A DNA stretch of 22,708 nt, taken from contig CALYBF010000006.1 of NCBI GenBank assembly GCA_944393755.1, positions 1-22,708 on the forward strand, given 5' to 3'. Shown here in pieces: positions 10,374-17,315 of this stretch. This DNA is from an uncultured Clostridia bacterium. Its GTDB lineage: Bacteria; Bacillota; Clostridia; TANB77; CAG-508. Position numbers and translations under genes: made by a program. How positions within the stretch are numbered: position 1 is the stretch's first letter; every line of letters starts with the position of its first letter. The notes beneath the pieces are model-generated. The model made no database searches. It was not told the DNA's origin and worked only from the letters and a program-made list of their open reading frames with translations.

Positions 10374-11564
10374 ATGATTTATAGAGAACATTATATAGAG
10401 CCAGTACGAGAGTTCTATGATTCTGATTTAATAAAAATTATAACAGGTATAAGACGTTCTGGAAAATCTGTTATTTTGGAGCAAATTAAAAAAGAGATAG
10501 AGCAAAAAACAGATAATGTAATTTATTTAAATTTTGAAGATAAAAGAATTTTAACAAATATACAAAATAGTAATGATTTAATTAATTATATTGAAAATAA
10601 TAAAAAAGAAGGAAGATGTTATATATTTTTAGATGAGATACAAATGTTAGAAGATTGGCAAGAAGCCTGTAAGACATTAAGATTATATAACAATTCTGTA
10701 TTTATAACTGGTTCAAATTCAAAATTACTTTCTAAAGAATTTACAAAAGAATTAAGTGGTAGATATGTTTCTTTTAAAGTTAGACCTTTTGTATATAAAG
10801 AAATACTAGAATATACAAGAGAATTAGGAAAAGAAGCTAATATTACAGATTATTTAGTGTGGGGAGGCTTTCCAAAGAGATTTGAGTTTGATACAGAAGA
10901 CGCAAGAAATAGATATTTAAATGATTTAGATGATACAATAGTTATAAATGATTTATTAAATAGATATAAGATAAAAAAAGAAAACTTATTCAAAAATTTT
11001 GTGAATTATATACTAAGGTCAAACAGCAGAATTGTTTCAGCTCAATCAATTCATAATTATATAAAAGATAAAAATGAAAACTGCTCAATAAATACTATTA
11101 TTAAATATTTAAGCTATTTAGAAGAAGCATATATAATAGAATCTGTTAAGCAGTATTCATCTAAAACAAAAACTGAACTTGCATATTACTATAAAATTTA
11201 TAATACAGACGTAGCTTTTAATTCTATTAGATGTATGGATAATAGATATGATTTAACACATAATTTAGAAAATATAGTTTACAATGAACTTATATATATG
11301 GGATATAAAATTAATGTGTTTACTAATAATGGAAGAAAAATAGATTTTCTTGCACAGAAAAATAACAAAAAATATTATATACAAGTAGCGTATAGTATAG
11401 CGGAAGAAAAGACATATAATCGTGAATTTTCTGCATTTACTAATATAGATAATTTATCACAAAAAATAATAATTACTAATGATGATATAGATTATTCAAC
11501 AAGTACAGTTAGACATATTAAATTAAAAGAATTCTTATTAATGAATTCTTTAGAAGATAATTAA
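10374..11564 (+). CDS. AAA-type ATPase with C-terminal DUF4143 (PD-(D/E)XK-like) domain
   Basis: The 396-residue protein has an N-terminal P-loop (GIRRSGKS, 25-32) and a Walker B strand (CYIFLDEIQ, 82-90), followed by the GSNSKLLSKE and LSGRY motifs typical of the AAA_14 family. The middle part is a winged-helix-like linker. The C-terminal DUF4143 region keeps the nuclease-like core RKIDFLAQKNNKKYYIQVAY (Asp, then a Q-x-V strand in place of the usual E-x-K). The family is common in bacteria and archaea and its substrate is poorly defined; roles in defence or as toxin partners have been suggested. It is monocistronic, between a consensus promoter and a strong terminator. Confidence 0.88.
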   Translation: MIYREHYIEPVREFYDSDLIKIITGIRRSGKSVILEQIKKEIEQKTDNVIYLNFEDKRILTNIQNSNDLINYIENNKKEGRCYIFLDEIQMLEDWQEACKTLRLYNNSVFITGSNSKLLSKEFTKELSGRYVSFKVRPFVYKEILEYTRELGKEANITDYLVWGGFPKRFEFDTEDARNRYLNDLDDTIVINDLLNRYKIKKENLFKNFVNYILRSNSRIVSAQSIHNYIKDKNENCSINTIIKYLSYLEEAYIIESVKQYSSKTKTELAYYYKIYNTDVAFNSIRCMDNRYDLTHNLENIVYNELIYMGYKINVFTNNGRKIDFLAQKNNKKYYIQVAYSIAEEKTYNREFSAFTNIDNLSQKIIITNDDIDYSTSTVRHIKLKEFLLMNSLEDN

Positions 11565-11591
11565 GATAGGGAAGTTTCTCTATCTTTTTTT
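11565..11591 (+). terminator. Intrinsic terminator of the DUF4143 ATPase gene
   Basis: An 8-bp stem pairs GATAGGGA (11565-11572) with TCTCTATC (11577-11584) around AGTT, with one G-U pair. Seven T follow. It starts directly after the TAA stop. Confidence 0.8.
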
Positions 11592-11623
11592 AAAACAAAC
11601 CAAAAAAATGTTCTATAAATCTA

Positions 11624-11652
11624 TTGACTTTTTTTCCCTTTTTCTATATAAT
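11624..11652 (+). promoter_or_regulatory. Sigma-A promoter for the HD-ruvA-rarA operon
   Basis: TTGACT (11624-11629), 17 bases, TATAAT (11647-11652). The first gene starts at 11686 behind AGAGGGA. Confidence 0.75.
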
Positions 11653-11685
11653 TAGCAACATAAGAAACAAGAAAAGAGGGATAAA

Positions 11686-12240
11686 ATGAAAGAAGAATTT
11701 TTACAGATACTAAGAAAAGTAAAAAGAGAAGGAATAGAAGAATTAATAAATTTTTTAGAAAAATCAGACTTTTTTAAAGCACCAGCAAGTACAAGATTTC
11801 ACGGAAGTTATGAAGGCGGGCTTGTTGAACATAGTTTAAAAGTATATGAAATATTAAAACATAAAGTAGAAAATTGTATAATGGATATAAAAATACCTGA
11901 AGAATCAATAATAATAATTGGTTTACTTCACGATATTTGTAAGACAAATTTTTATAAAGTAGATTATCGTAATGCAAAAAATGCATTAGGAGTATGGGAA
12001 AAAGTACCATATTATACAATAGATGATACAATACCATATGGACACGGAGAAAAATCTGTTATGATGATTACAGAATATATGAAATTAACACCAGAAGAAA
12101 AATATTCAATTAGATGGCATATGGGATATACTGAACCTAAAGAAAATTATAATGCAATAGGAGGGGCATATACAAAATATCCAATAGCATTATTAACACA
12201 CGAAGCAGATTTAGAGGCTACGTATTTTTATAATACTTAA
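11686..12240 (+). CDS. HD-domain phosphohydrolase-like protein
   Basis: The 184-residue soluble protein has the metal ligands of an HD domain in order: His49 in GGLVEHSLKVYE, His82-Asp83 in LLHDICK, and a late Asp175 in THEADLEATY. It also has RWHMGY near 143-148. The upstream FHGSYEGGL stretch is typical of HD proteins related to YhaM and phage-type phosphohydrolases. HD enzymes hydrolyse phosphoesters of nucleotides or nucleic acids; the substrate here is unknown. It is first in a run with ruvA (30 bases on) and rarA, which suggests a link to DNA or nucleotide metabolism. Confidence 0.82.
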   Translation: MKEEFLQILRKVKREGIEELINFLEKSDFFKAPASTRFHGSYEGGLVEHSLKVYEILKHKVENCIMDIKIPEESIIIIGLLHDICKTNFYKVDYRNAKNALGVWEKVPYYTIDDTIPYGHGEKSVMMITEYMKLTPEEKYSIRWHMGYTEPKENYNAIGGAYTKYPIALLTHEADLEATYFYNT

Positions 12241-12270
12241 AGAAAAATAACAAGAAAGTGAGAGTTTAAG

Positions 12271-12900
12271 ATGTTAGCATATATTAGAGGAAAATTAGAA
12301 ATAAAAATGACAGAGTATGTTGTAATTGATGTTGGCGGGCTTGGTTACAAAGTATTTATGTCAGAAGAAGGAATCGAAAAATTAGGAAATATTGGAGATA
12401 TAGTTAAAGTACATACATATTACAGAGTAAGAGAAGATGATATAAGTATATTTGGTTTTAATACACAAGAAGAACTTAAAATGTTTGAATTATTACTTGG
12501 AGTAAGTGGCGTAGGAGCTAAAACAGCTTTAACTATGCTTGCAACTTGTACACCTTCAGAATTTGCTTTAGCAGTAGTTTCTGAAGATGTACAAGTATTA
12601 ACAGAAATACCAGGAATAGGACCAAAATCTGCTAAAAGAATAATTTTAGAATTAAAAGATAAAATTAAGAAACAACAAGTTGTAGAAGGTATTAAAGAAC
12701 AAATTAACAAAAATGAAAAACAAAATAATAAAATCTTTGATATTGCTGGCGTAAAAGAAAAAGTAGATGAAGCAATACAAGCATTGCAAGTTCTTGGATA
12801 TAATAAAAAAGAAATTGAAAAAGCTTTTGAAAAATTAGATGTAAAAGAATTATCAACAGAAGAATTAATTAAAAAAGGTTTAAACTTGTTAAATAGATAG
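12271..12900 (+). CDS. ruvA: Holliday junction branch migration complex subunit RuvA
   Basis: The 209-residue length is usual for RuvA. The N-terminal OB domain begins MLAYIRGKLE and contains YVVIDVGGLGYKV. Two helix-hairpin-helix motifs follow, GVSGVGAKTA (77-86) and IPGIGPKSAKR (113-123), then a charged linker (KNEKQNNK) and the C-terminal domain III (EAIQALQVLGYNKKEIEKA) that contacts RuvB. RuvA binds four-way junctions as a tetramer and loads the RuvB motor. ruvB, the usual next gene, is not here; rarA follows 14 bases downstream and is probably cotranscribed. Confidence 0.97.
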   Translation: MLAYIRGKLEIKMTEYVVIDVGGLGYKVFMSEEGIEKLGNIGDIVKVHTYYRVREDDISIFGFNTQEELKMFELLLGVSGVGAKTALTMLATCTPSEFALAVVSEDVQVLTEIPGIGPKSAKRIILELKDKIKKQQVVEGIKEQINKNEKQNNKIFDIAGVKEKVDEAIQALQVLGYNKKEIEKAFEKLDVKELSTEELIKKGLNLLNR

Positions 12901-12914
12901 GATGTGAGGAAAAT

Positions 12915-14178
12915 TTGAATACAAATGAACCATTAGCTTTCCGTATGAGACCTAAAACTTTAGAAGATTATGTAGGTCAAGAACATATTTTATCAAAAGA
13001 CAAAGTATTATATAGAACAATAAAAGCAGATAGGTTATCAAGCATAATATTATTTGGACCACCAGGTTGTGGTAAAACCTCACTTGCTAGAGTAATTAGC
13101 GAAACAACTAAATATAAATTTTATAAAATAAATGCAGTAACAGCAGGTGTAGCAGACATCAAAAGAGTAATAGAAGAAACAAAAAACTTCATGCTAAACC
13201 CTAGTGGAAAAAGTATATTATTTATAGATGAGATACATAGATTTAATAAATTACAACAAGACGCACTTTTACCATATGTGGAAAATGGTACTATAATTTT
13301 AATTGGTGCAACAACAGAAAATCCTTATTTTGAAGTAAATAAAGCTTTGATTTCTAGGTCTATGGTAATAAAATTAAACCCATTAACAGAAGACAATATA
13401 TATCAAATATTAAAAAATGCTTTAGTAAAGAAAGAAGGACTTCGGAGAATATAACATAAAAATAGCAGATGAAACTTTAAGAAAACTTGCAAAAATCAGT
13501 AATGGAGATGTAAGAACAGCTCTAAATGGTTTAGAAGTTGCAACACTAACTACTGCTATGAGTGATGACGGATATATACACTTAACAGATGAGATAATAA
13601 AAAATAGTGTTCAAGAAAGAAAAGCGATTTTTGATAAAAATGGAGAAGAACATTATGATAATATAAGTGCTTTTATAAAATCAATGAGAGGTTCAGATCC
13701 AGATGCTGTTGTATTTTATTTAGCAAGAGCGTTAAATGGTGGTGAAGACCCAATGTTTTTAGCAAGAAGAATAGTAATATGTGCATCAGAAGATGTTGGT
13801 ATGGCAAACCCAATGGCACTTGTCGTTGCAAATAGTGCAATGCAAGCAGTACATATGATAGGTATGCCAGAAGCTAGAATATTACTTTCAGAAGCTGCAA
13901 TTTATGTTGCAACATCACCAAAATCAAATGCATCATATATGGCAATCAACAAAGCTCTAGAAGATGTAAAAAATAAAGACACTGGAGAAGTTCCTATGCA
14001 TATAAGAAATGCACCGATAGAAAAAATGAAAGAACTCGGATATAGTGAAGGGTATAAATATCCACACGATTATCCAGGACACTATGTAGAACAACAGTAT
14101 CTTCCAGATAAAATGGTTGGAACAAAATATTATGATGATACAGATATTCCAGACAAATTAGATAAAACAAAAAAATAA
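12915..14178 (+). CDS. rarA: Replication-associated recombination protein RarA (MgsA), interrupted by a +1 frameshift at 13443
   Basis: With one +1 shift this is a 420-residue AAA+ ATPase, the normal length for RarA/MgsA/WRNIP1, which acts at stalled forks with SSB. Visible: FRMRPKTLEDYVGQ at the start, Walker A GPPGCGKT (48-55), Walker B ILFIDEIHRF (101-110), sensor 1 GATTENP (131-137), Ser-Arg at 147-148, and, after the shift, GDVRTALNGLE and the tetramerisation part RIVICASEDVGMANP and GHYVEQQYLPD. At the break, removing C13443 gives KKEGLGEYNIKIADET, which fits the family pattern RGLG; the unshifted frame ends EGLRRI, losing the lid and the C-terminal domain. TTG 12915 is preferred, with TGAGGA upstream. 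Confidence 0.93.
13440..13446 (+). other. Putative +1 frameshift site CTT-CGG-A in rarA
   Basis: Codon 176 is CTT (13440-13442) and codon 177 is CGG (13443-13445); the zero frame stops at TAA 13452-13454. Skipping C13443 reads CTT GGA GAA TAT AAC ATA and continues to 14178. The codons before the site include GAAGGA directly against CTT, which could pair with the anti-Shine-Dalgarno, but at zero spacing this differs from prfB. Intact CTTGGAGA occurs elsewhere (for example 1767 and 4094) without an extra C. Confidence 0.65.
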
Positions 14179-14220
14179 CAAAATTTAAAACTAAAATAAA
14201 TAAAAAACTAAAAATTGGAG

Positions 14221-14244
14221 AACCTACTATAAAGTAGGTTTTTA
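14221..14244 (+). terminator. Terminator of rarA abutting the TauE/SafE gene start
   Basis: A perfect 8-bp stem pairs AACCTACT (14221-14228) with AGTAGGTT (14233-14240) around ATAA, followed by TTTT. The next ATG (14247) is two bases beyond the T-run. The only Shine-Dalgarno at proper distance is AGG inside the 3' arm; a better GGAG (14217-14220) lies on the far side of the hairpin and could be brought close if the hairpin folds. Confidence 0.7.
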
Positions 14245-14246
14245 TT

Positions 14247-14591
14247 ATGTTTAAAAAAGTTTTAATTGGAATATGTGCTGGCATTATAAGTGGGTTATTT
14301 TCAACTGGTGGTGGTATGATATTAGTTCCTGCATTTGTATATTTGTTAAATGTAGAAGAAACAAGAGCTAGAGGAACTTCTGTATTTTGTATATTACCAA
14401 TGGTTATAACAAGTAGTTTATTTTATTATAAAGATAATTTCATAGATTGGAAAATTGCAATTCTTTGTGCTATAGGAGGAAGTATTGGAGGTTTTATTGG
14501 TGCAAAATTATTAAAAAAATTGCCTGTAAAAGTTTTTAAAATAATGTTTATTATATTTTTAATTTATGCTTCTTATAATATGTTAAAGTAG
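14247..14591 (+). CDS. TauE/SafE-family (DUF81) half-size permease, first of a pair
   Basis: The 114-residue protein has about four membrane spans. It carries the first repeat of the TauE/SafE fold: GICAGIISGLFSTGGGMILVPA, then TRARGTSVFCILP, and GGSIGGFIGAKLLKKLP before the last span. Full-length members have two such repeats (about 250 residues) and are thought to export sulfonates or sulfoacetate or move similar anions. Here the second repeat is a separate gene 11 bases downstream, so the two products probably form a heterodimer. Its translation start lies directly behind the rarA terminator. Confidence 0.85.
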   Translation: MFKKVLIGICAGIISGLFSTGGGMILVPAFVYLLNVEETRARGTSVFCILPMVITSSLFYYKDNFIDWKIAILCAIGGSIGGFIGAKLLKKLPVKVFKIMFIIFLIYASYNMLK

Positions 14592-14602
14592 AAGGGAGAA
14601 AA

Positions 14603-14980
14603 ATGATATATATATTAATTGGTTTTATTTCTGGAATTGTAAGTGGTACAGGTATGGGTGGTGGAACTATATTAATATTTTTACTTACTTTTTTAATGGG
14701 AATAGAGCAACATATAGCACAAGGAATTAATTTAATATTTTTTATTCCGGCATCTTTAGCTTCTATTTTTGTTAATATAAAAAACAATAATTTAAGTCTA
14801 AAAAATGGAACAATAATTTCAATCTTTGGAATTTTAGGAGCAATTATTGGGGCAAATATTTCTCTTAATATGGATGTAAATATTTTAAAAAAGAGTTTTG
14901 GAGTTTTTCTTATTTTAATTACAATAAATGAAATATATTCCATTATAAAACAGAATAAAAAAGCTAAAAACAAGCAATAA
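14603..14980 (+). CDS. TauE/SafE-family (DUF81) half-size permease, second of a pair
   Basis: The 125-residue protein has four predicted spans. It shows the same glycine-rich entry loop (GFISGIVSGTGMGGGTILIF), the QGINLIFFIPAS segment and GILGAIIGANI before the last span, and ends in a basic tail (KQNKKAKNKQ). GAAGGGAGA sits just before ATG 14603. It is paired with the preceding gene and presumably makes one transporter with it. Substrate unknown. Confidence 0.85.
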   Translation: MIYILIGFISGIVSGTGMGGGTILIFLLTFLMGIEQHIAQGINLIFFIPASLASIFVNIKNNNLSLKNGTIISIFGILGAIIGANISLNMDVNILKKSFGVFLILITINEIYSIIKQNKKAKNKQ

Positions 14981-15007
14981 TAAATAAAAAGGAGAGGTGA
15001 AGTAAAA

Positions 15008-15148
15008 ATGAAATTTATTAAAGGTGTTATGATTGGTGGTTTAATTACAACAGGTTTAGTTTTAATGTATGCTGAAAGTGGTAAAATGAACAAAAAAACT
15101 ATGATGAAACAAGGAAAAAAGATGGCTAAAAAAATAGGTATTATGTAA
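15008..15148 (+). CDS. Small single-span membrane protein, 46 residues
   Basis: ATG 15008 follows AAGGAGAGGTGA, one of the strongest ribosome binding sites here. The peptide MKFIKGVMIGGLITTGLVLM has one glycine-rich span, followed by a basic, methionine-rich tail (KKTMMKQGKKMAKKIGIM). Small proteins of this YtxH-like layout are common in Clostridia and have no settled function. It lies 27 bases after the TauE pair and may be part of that operon. Its stop codon overlaps the U-tract of the minus-strand RNA terminator. Confidence 0.75.
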   Translation: MKFIKGVMIGGLITTGLVLMYAESGKMNKKTMMKQGKKMAKKIGIM

Positions 15149-15183
15149 AAAAGTGGGAGACATCAATGAATCTGATGTCTCCC
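15147..15183 (-). terminator. Strong minus-strand terminator of the small RNA
   Basis: A perfect 11-bp stem pairs 15155-15165 with 15173-15183 around a 7-nt loop. On the minus strand it is followed by AC and six T (15152 down to 15147). On the plus strand the same hairpin has no T-run, which sets the direction. Confidence 0.75.
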
Positions 15184-15305
15184 GCCCAAAGCCAATTAGC
15201 TTTGGGGTTCCAATAATTGGAGAAAGAACATAAGTCGGATGGCATGGGAGAGGTTTTATCAATCTCCAATTATTGGCAAGCTTTAGGTTGCAAATAGCAA
15301 CCTTA
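15147..15305 (-). ncRNA. Probable minus-strand structured small RNA, about 158 nt
   Basis: A minus-strand promoter (15311-15339) and a minus-strand intrinsic terminator (15147-15183) frame about 158 bases with no open frame. Reading 5' to 3' on the minus strand: hairpin AGGTTGC/GCAACCT (15285-15291 with 15297-15303); a 14-bp stem with a 39-nt loop (15210-15223 with 15263-15276); an 8-bp hairpin CCCAAAGC/GCTTTGGG (15185-15192 with 15199-15206); then the terminator. The large loop is C-rich and shows CCUCUCCC, complementary to Shine-Dalgarno-like GGGAGAGG, as in UCCC-motif small RNAs of Staphylococcus. I cannot match it to 6S, SRP, tmRNA, T-box or a riboswitch class. A regulatory role is inferred. 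Confidence 0.6.
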
Positions 15306-15310
15306 CAACG

Positions 15311-15339
15311 ATATTAACATAAATATTTGATTTTGTCAA
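15311..15339 (-). promoter_or_regulatory. Minus-strand promoter of the small RNA
   Basis: On the minus strand: TTGACA (15339-15334), 17 bases, TAATAT (15316-15311). Transcription would start near 15305. It is divergent from the consensus promoter at 15366-15394, leaving 26 bases between the two -35 boxes. Confidence 0.65.
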
Positions 15340-15365
15340 CTATTTTAGATGTTTAAGTTTACTAA

Positions 15366-15394
15366 TTGACATAAAATAAAAAATATTGTATAAT
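15366..15394 (+). promoter_or_regulatory. Full-consensus promoter for the orphan gene at 15446
   Basis: TTGACA (15366-15371), 17 bases, TATAAT (15389-15394). The leader contains an inverted repeat TTTGCC/GGCAAA (15410-15415 and 15422-15427) just before the ribosome binding site AAAGGAG. Confidence 0.8.
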
Positions 15395-15445
15395 ATACAT
15401 ATCTATTGTTTTGCCAAAGTAGGCAAATGGAACAAAGGAGTGAAA

Positions 15446-15865
15446 ATGGAAGCGACTCAAATATTGTCAGGTAAATCGGCTGATAAAGCATTTGATGTAA
15501 TGTATGCTAATATGCTTTACTATGATGGCATTGCAAATTTCAAAAATCCAGAAGCTTCGGCAGTAGTTTTATTTAGAAGACCAGAAGAAACTAATAGGAC
15601 AATTGAATGTAGAATATTATATACTACGTTTCCTAATGATATAGCTGATAAAGTTGATGAAGCCAAAAAGTTAATCAAACTTTTTTTGGGAGCTTTTACT
15701 AAGAGAGAAAAGGCGACACATTTTCTGGAAAGATGTTTTACTTTAGGAGAACTACAAGTAATAAATGTATCCATTTGCGGAGTACCTATGACTATCACAC
15801 CTCGAAATAGCGAAGAAGAACTGTTCTGTAGGTGGTCAGATCTTTATAAAAAGATGTATTCATAG
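15446..15865 (+). CDS. Orphan hypothetical protein, 139 residues
   Basis: I do not recognise the family. The start is ATG 15446 behind AAAGGAGTG; an in-frame TTG at 15386 overlaps the -10 box and is rejected. The product begins MEATQILSGKSADKAFDVMY and is soluble, mixed alpha/beta, with Cys residues in CRILYTT, ERCFTL, SICGVP and FCRW. Codon use is less AT-biased than in neighbouring genes (TCG, ACG, CGA and CTG appear), like the orphan gene at 8579. It has its own consensus promoter, leader hairpin and terminator, so it is an independent, probably well-expressed unit. Confidence 0.72.
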   Translation: MEATQILSGKSADKAFDVMYANMLYYDGIANFKNPEASAVVLFRRPEETNRTIECRILYTTFPNDIADKVDEAKKLIKLFLGAFTKREKATHFLERCFTLGELQVINVSICGVPMTITPRNSEEELFCRWSDLYKKMYS

Positions 15866-15910
15866 TACTAAAACCTTTGACACAATTGGTAAAGATAATT
15901 CTTTGCTAAA

Positions 15911-15945
15911 AGAGAAAGTCTCCATTTTAGAGGCTTTCTCTTTTT
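15911..15945. terminator. Bidirectional terminator between convergent genes
   Basis: A 12-bp stem pairs 15911-15922 (AGAGAAAGTCTC) with 15930-15941 (GAGGCTTTCTCT), with one G-U, around CATTTTA. T-runs lie on both sides (TTTTT at 15941-15945 on plus; TTTT from 15910-15907 on minus). It serves the orphan gene and the convergent minus-strand gene. Confidence 0.8.
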
Positions 15946-15948
15946 AGG

Positions 15949-16419
15949 CTAAAAATTCAAATCTTTAAAATCTTCTTCTTTTAAAAAAGTTTCTTCTTTA
16001 TAACAATCATCTTTTTTATCTGTTAGATAACAATCACATTTATCATTTTTTTCACCTTTTAAGCATTTTCCTTCGTGATGACATTTAGCACAAATTTTTA
16101 TTTTCTTTGTGTTATTAACCCATATTTGAATAGCATATTCTCTATTTGGACATAAAGGACCAAAAACGAATTCTCCATCTTCATCTGTAAAAGTATGACC
16201 TATTGGTCTTCTTTCTTCTTTACCATTTTCACAAACGATTTCAACTAATTTAACAACGGCATTATCAACAGGTTCTTTAAAACAGTTTTTAACAACGCCA
16301 TAGATAACATCTCTATTGTCTTCTGGTAAAGTTATATCAAGGTCAAATTGTTTTCCACCAGATATTACACCGTCAACATCTAAAATAGGGCAACAAGGTT
16401 TGTTACAATCTTTATCCAT
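15949..16419 (-). CDS. Cys-rich protein with carboxypeptidase-regulatory-like (beta-sandwich) domain
   Basis: The minus-strand product is about 156 residues. The N-terminus is DKDCNKPCCPILDVDGVISGG. The core, VIYGVVKNCFKEPVDNAVVKL then TFTDEDGEFVFGPLCPNREY, is the pattern of a carboxypeptidase regulatory-like or transthyretin-like domain. A Cys/His-rich tail (ICAKCHHEGKC, CDCYL) could bind metal or form cross-links. There is no signal peptide. Proteins of this type in Clostridia are sometimes spore-associated, but nothing here proves that. ATG 16419 is chosen because AAAGG lies 9 bases upstream; the ATG at 16428 touches the AAAGG and would add MSF. Confidence 0.75.
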   Translation of the reverse strand: MDKDCNKPCCPILDVDGVISGGKQFDLDITLPEDNRDVIYGVVKNCFKEPVDNAVVKLVEIVCENGKEERRPIGHTFTDEDGEFVFGPLCPNREYAIQIWVNNTKKIKICAKCHHEGKCLKGEKNDKCDCYLTDKKDDCYKEETFLKEEDFKDLNF

Positions 16420-16465
16420 AAAACTCATCCTTTCTTTTCAAACAGCATATTAGCTGTTTATATAT

Positions 16466-16495
16466 ATTATGTAAAAAATAGATTTTATTTGACAA
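16466..16495 (-). promoter_or_regulatory. Minus-strand promoter for the Cys-rich protein
   Basis: On the minus strand: TTGTCA (16495-16490), 18 bases, CATAAT (16471-16466). The leader carries a hairpin AACAGC/GCTGTT (16441-16458). It is divergent from the promoter at 16524-16552. Confidence 0.5.
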
Positions 16496-16523
16496 CTTTT
16501 GACAAAAAAAGTATTAATAAATA

Positions 16524-16552
16524 TTGTAATGGTTTAATAAATATAGTATAAT
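16524..16552 (+). promoter_or_regulatory. Promoter for the DUF4190 gene
   Basis: TTGTAA (16524-16529), 17 bases, TATAAT (16547-16552), then AAGGAGGAG before ATG 16579. Confidence 0.65.
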
Positions 16553-16578
16553 AAGTATATGTAAGGAGGAGATGTAAA

Positions 16579-17037
16579 ATGGACGAAAACGAGAAAAAAG
16601 AAGTAATAGATATAACACCAGAAGAAAACAAAAATGAGACTACAACAGAAAATGTATCTAAAGAAGAAAAAAGTAATGAAACAAATAAAGATAAAAAAGG
16701 TTTAGCAATTGCAGCAATGGTACTTGGAATTGTTTCATTAGTATTATTTTGTATTTGGTATATATCATTACCTTGTGCAATACTTGCTATAATATTTGGT
16801 ATAATATCAATTAAATCAAGCAAAAGAGGTATGGCAATTGCAGGTATTTCAACTGGTGCAGTTGGAGCAATACTTATGATTTTACTTTATGTACTTGCTT
16901 TTGTTTTAATAGGTGTTGGAACATCTGCAGGAGTTAAAGAAATAATAGAAAATTTTGAAGATTATCAAGATGATTACGATTATCATTATAATTCTTTTGA
17001 TGATTTATATGAAAACCGTTATGATGATATACTTTAA
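16579..17037 (+). CDS. DUF4190-type membrane protein
   Basis: The 152-residue protein has an acidic, Glu/Asn/Lys-rich N-terminus (1-37). Two hydrophobic segments follow: KGLAIAAMVLGIVSLVLFCI, which continues through AILAIIFGIISIK, and GMAIAGISTGAVGAILMILL. The repeated GxAIAxxxLG pattern is that of DUF4190 proteins. It ends in an Asp/Tyr-rich tail (DDYDYHYNSFDDLYENRYDD). The function is not known. It is a single-gene unit with an excellent ribosome binding site (AAGGAGGAG). Confidence 0.8.
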   Translation: MDENEKKEVIDITPEENKNETTTENVSKEEKSNETNKDKKGLAIAAMVLGIVSLVLFCIWYISLPCAILAIIFGIISIKSSKRGMAIAGISTGAVGAILMILLYVLAFVLIGVGTSAGVKEIIENFEDYQDDYDYHYNSFDDLYENRYDDIL

Positions 17038-17048
17038 TAGAAAAATAA

Positions 17049-17082
17049 AAAATACAAAGTTTATTTAAGCTTTGTATTTTTT
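17049..17082. terminator. Terminator after the DUF4190 gene
   Basis: An 11-bp perfect stem pairs AAAATACAAAG (17049-17059) with CTTTGTATTTT (17070-17080) around a 10-base loop, with T continuing to 17082. A-rich and T-rich flanks allow function in both directions. Confidence 0.75.
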
Positions 17083-17100
17083 GCAAAAAACAATTTAAAA

Positions 17101-17290
17101 TTACAACTAAAGAAGCATTTATATATTTACTTGATTTTATCTGTATGATATTGTTGATGATTTAAAACAAGTATGTGTAAAAATGGAGAAAATATAGGGG
17201 TAGTTATAGTATTAGAGAAGTTAAATTATTTAGATGAGTGTATAAACAAGATTTAATAGATATTTGAAAGAACTCTAATGGAAATGTTTA
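17101..17290 (+). pseudogene. Possible remnant of a decayed gene (no intact open frame)
   Basis: The 278-base gap after the DUF4190 gene contains no complete gene. Short protein-like stretches sit in changing plus-strand frames: TTKEAFIYLLDFIC, then YDIVDDLKQVCVKMEKI, then EKLNYLDECINKI and FERTLMEMFK. They are separated by stops and frame changes, as in a degraded coding sequence. I cannot name the ancestor. At this base composition chance stretches are common, so support is weak. Confidence 0.25.
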
Positions 17291-17315
17291 AATAGAAAAT
17301 ATAAAGAGGTAAAAA

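Noticed and set aside
13428..13446. prfB-like internal Shine-Dalgarno as a required stimulator
   Set aside because: A purine-rich GAAGGA precedes the rarA site only at zero spacing, rluD has just GGA, and the glucan synthase site has nothing similar.
14035..14040. CTCGGA in rarA as a fourth shift site
   Set aside because: Here CTC and GGA are both in frame (Leu-Gly), the frame continues normally, and CGG is out of frame.
15149..15310. The structured region read as a plus-strand riboswitch for the 15446 gene
   Set aside because: The plus-strand promoter for that gene lies downstream of it, and the T-run and promoter orientation fit the minus strand.
15386..15445. TTG 15386 as the start of the second orphan gene
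   Set aside because: It lies in the -10 region of a full-consensus promoter; ATG 15446 has a proper AAAGGAG.
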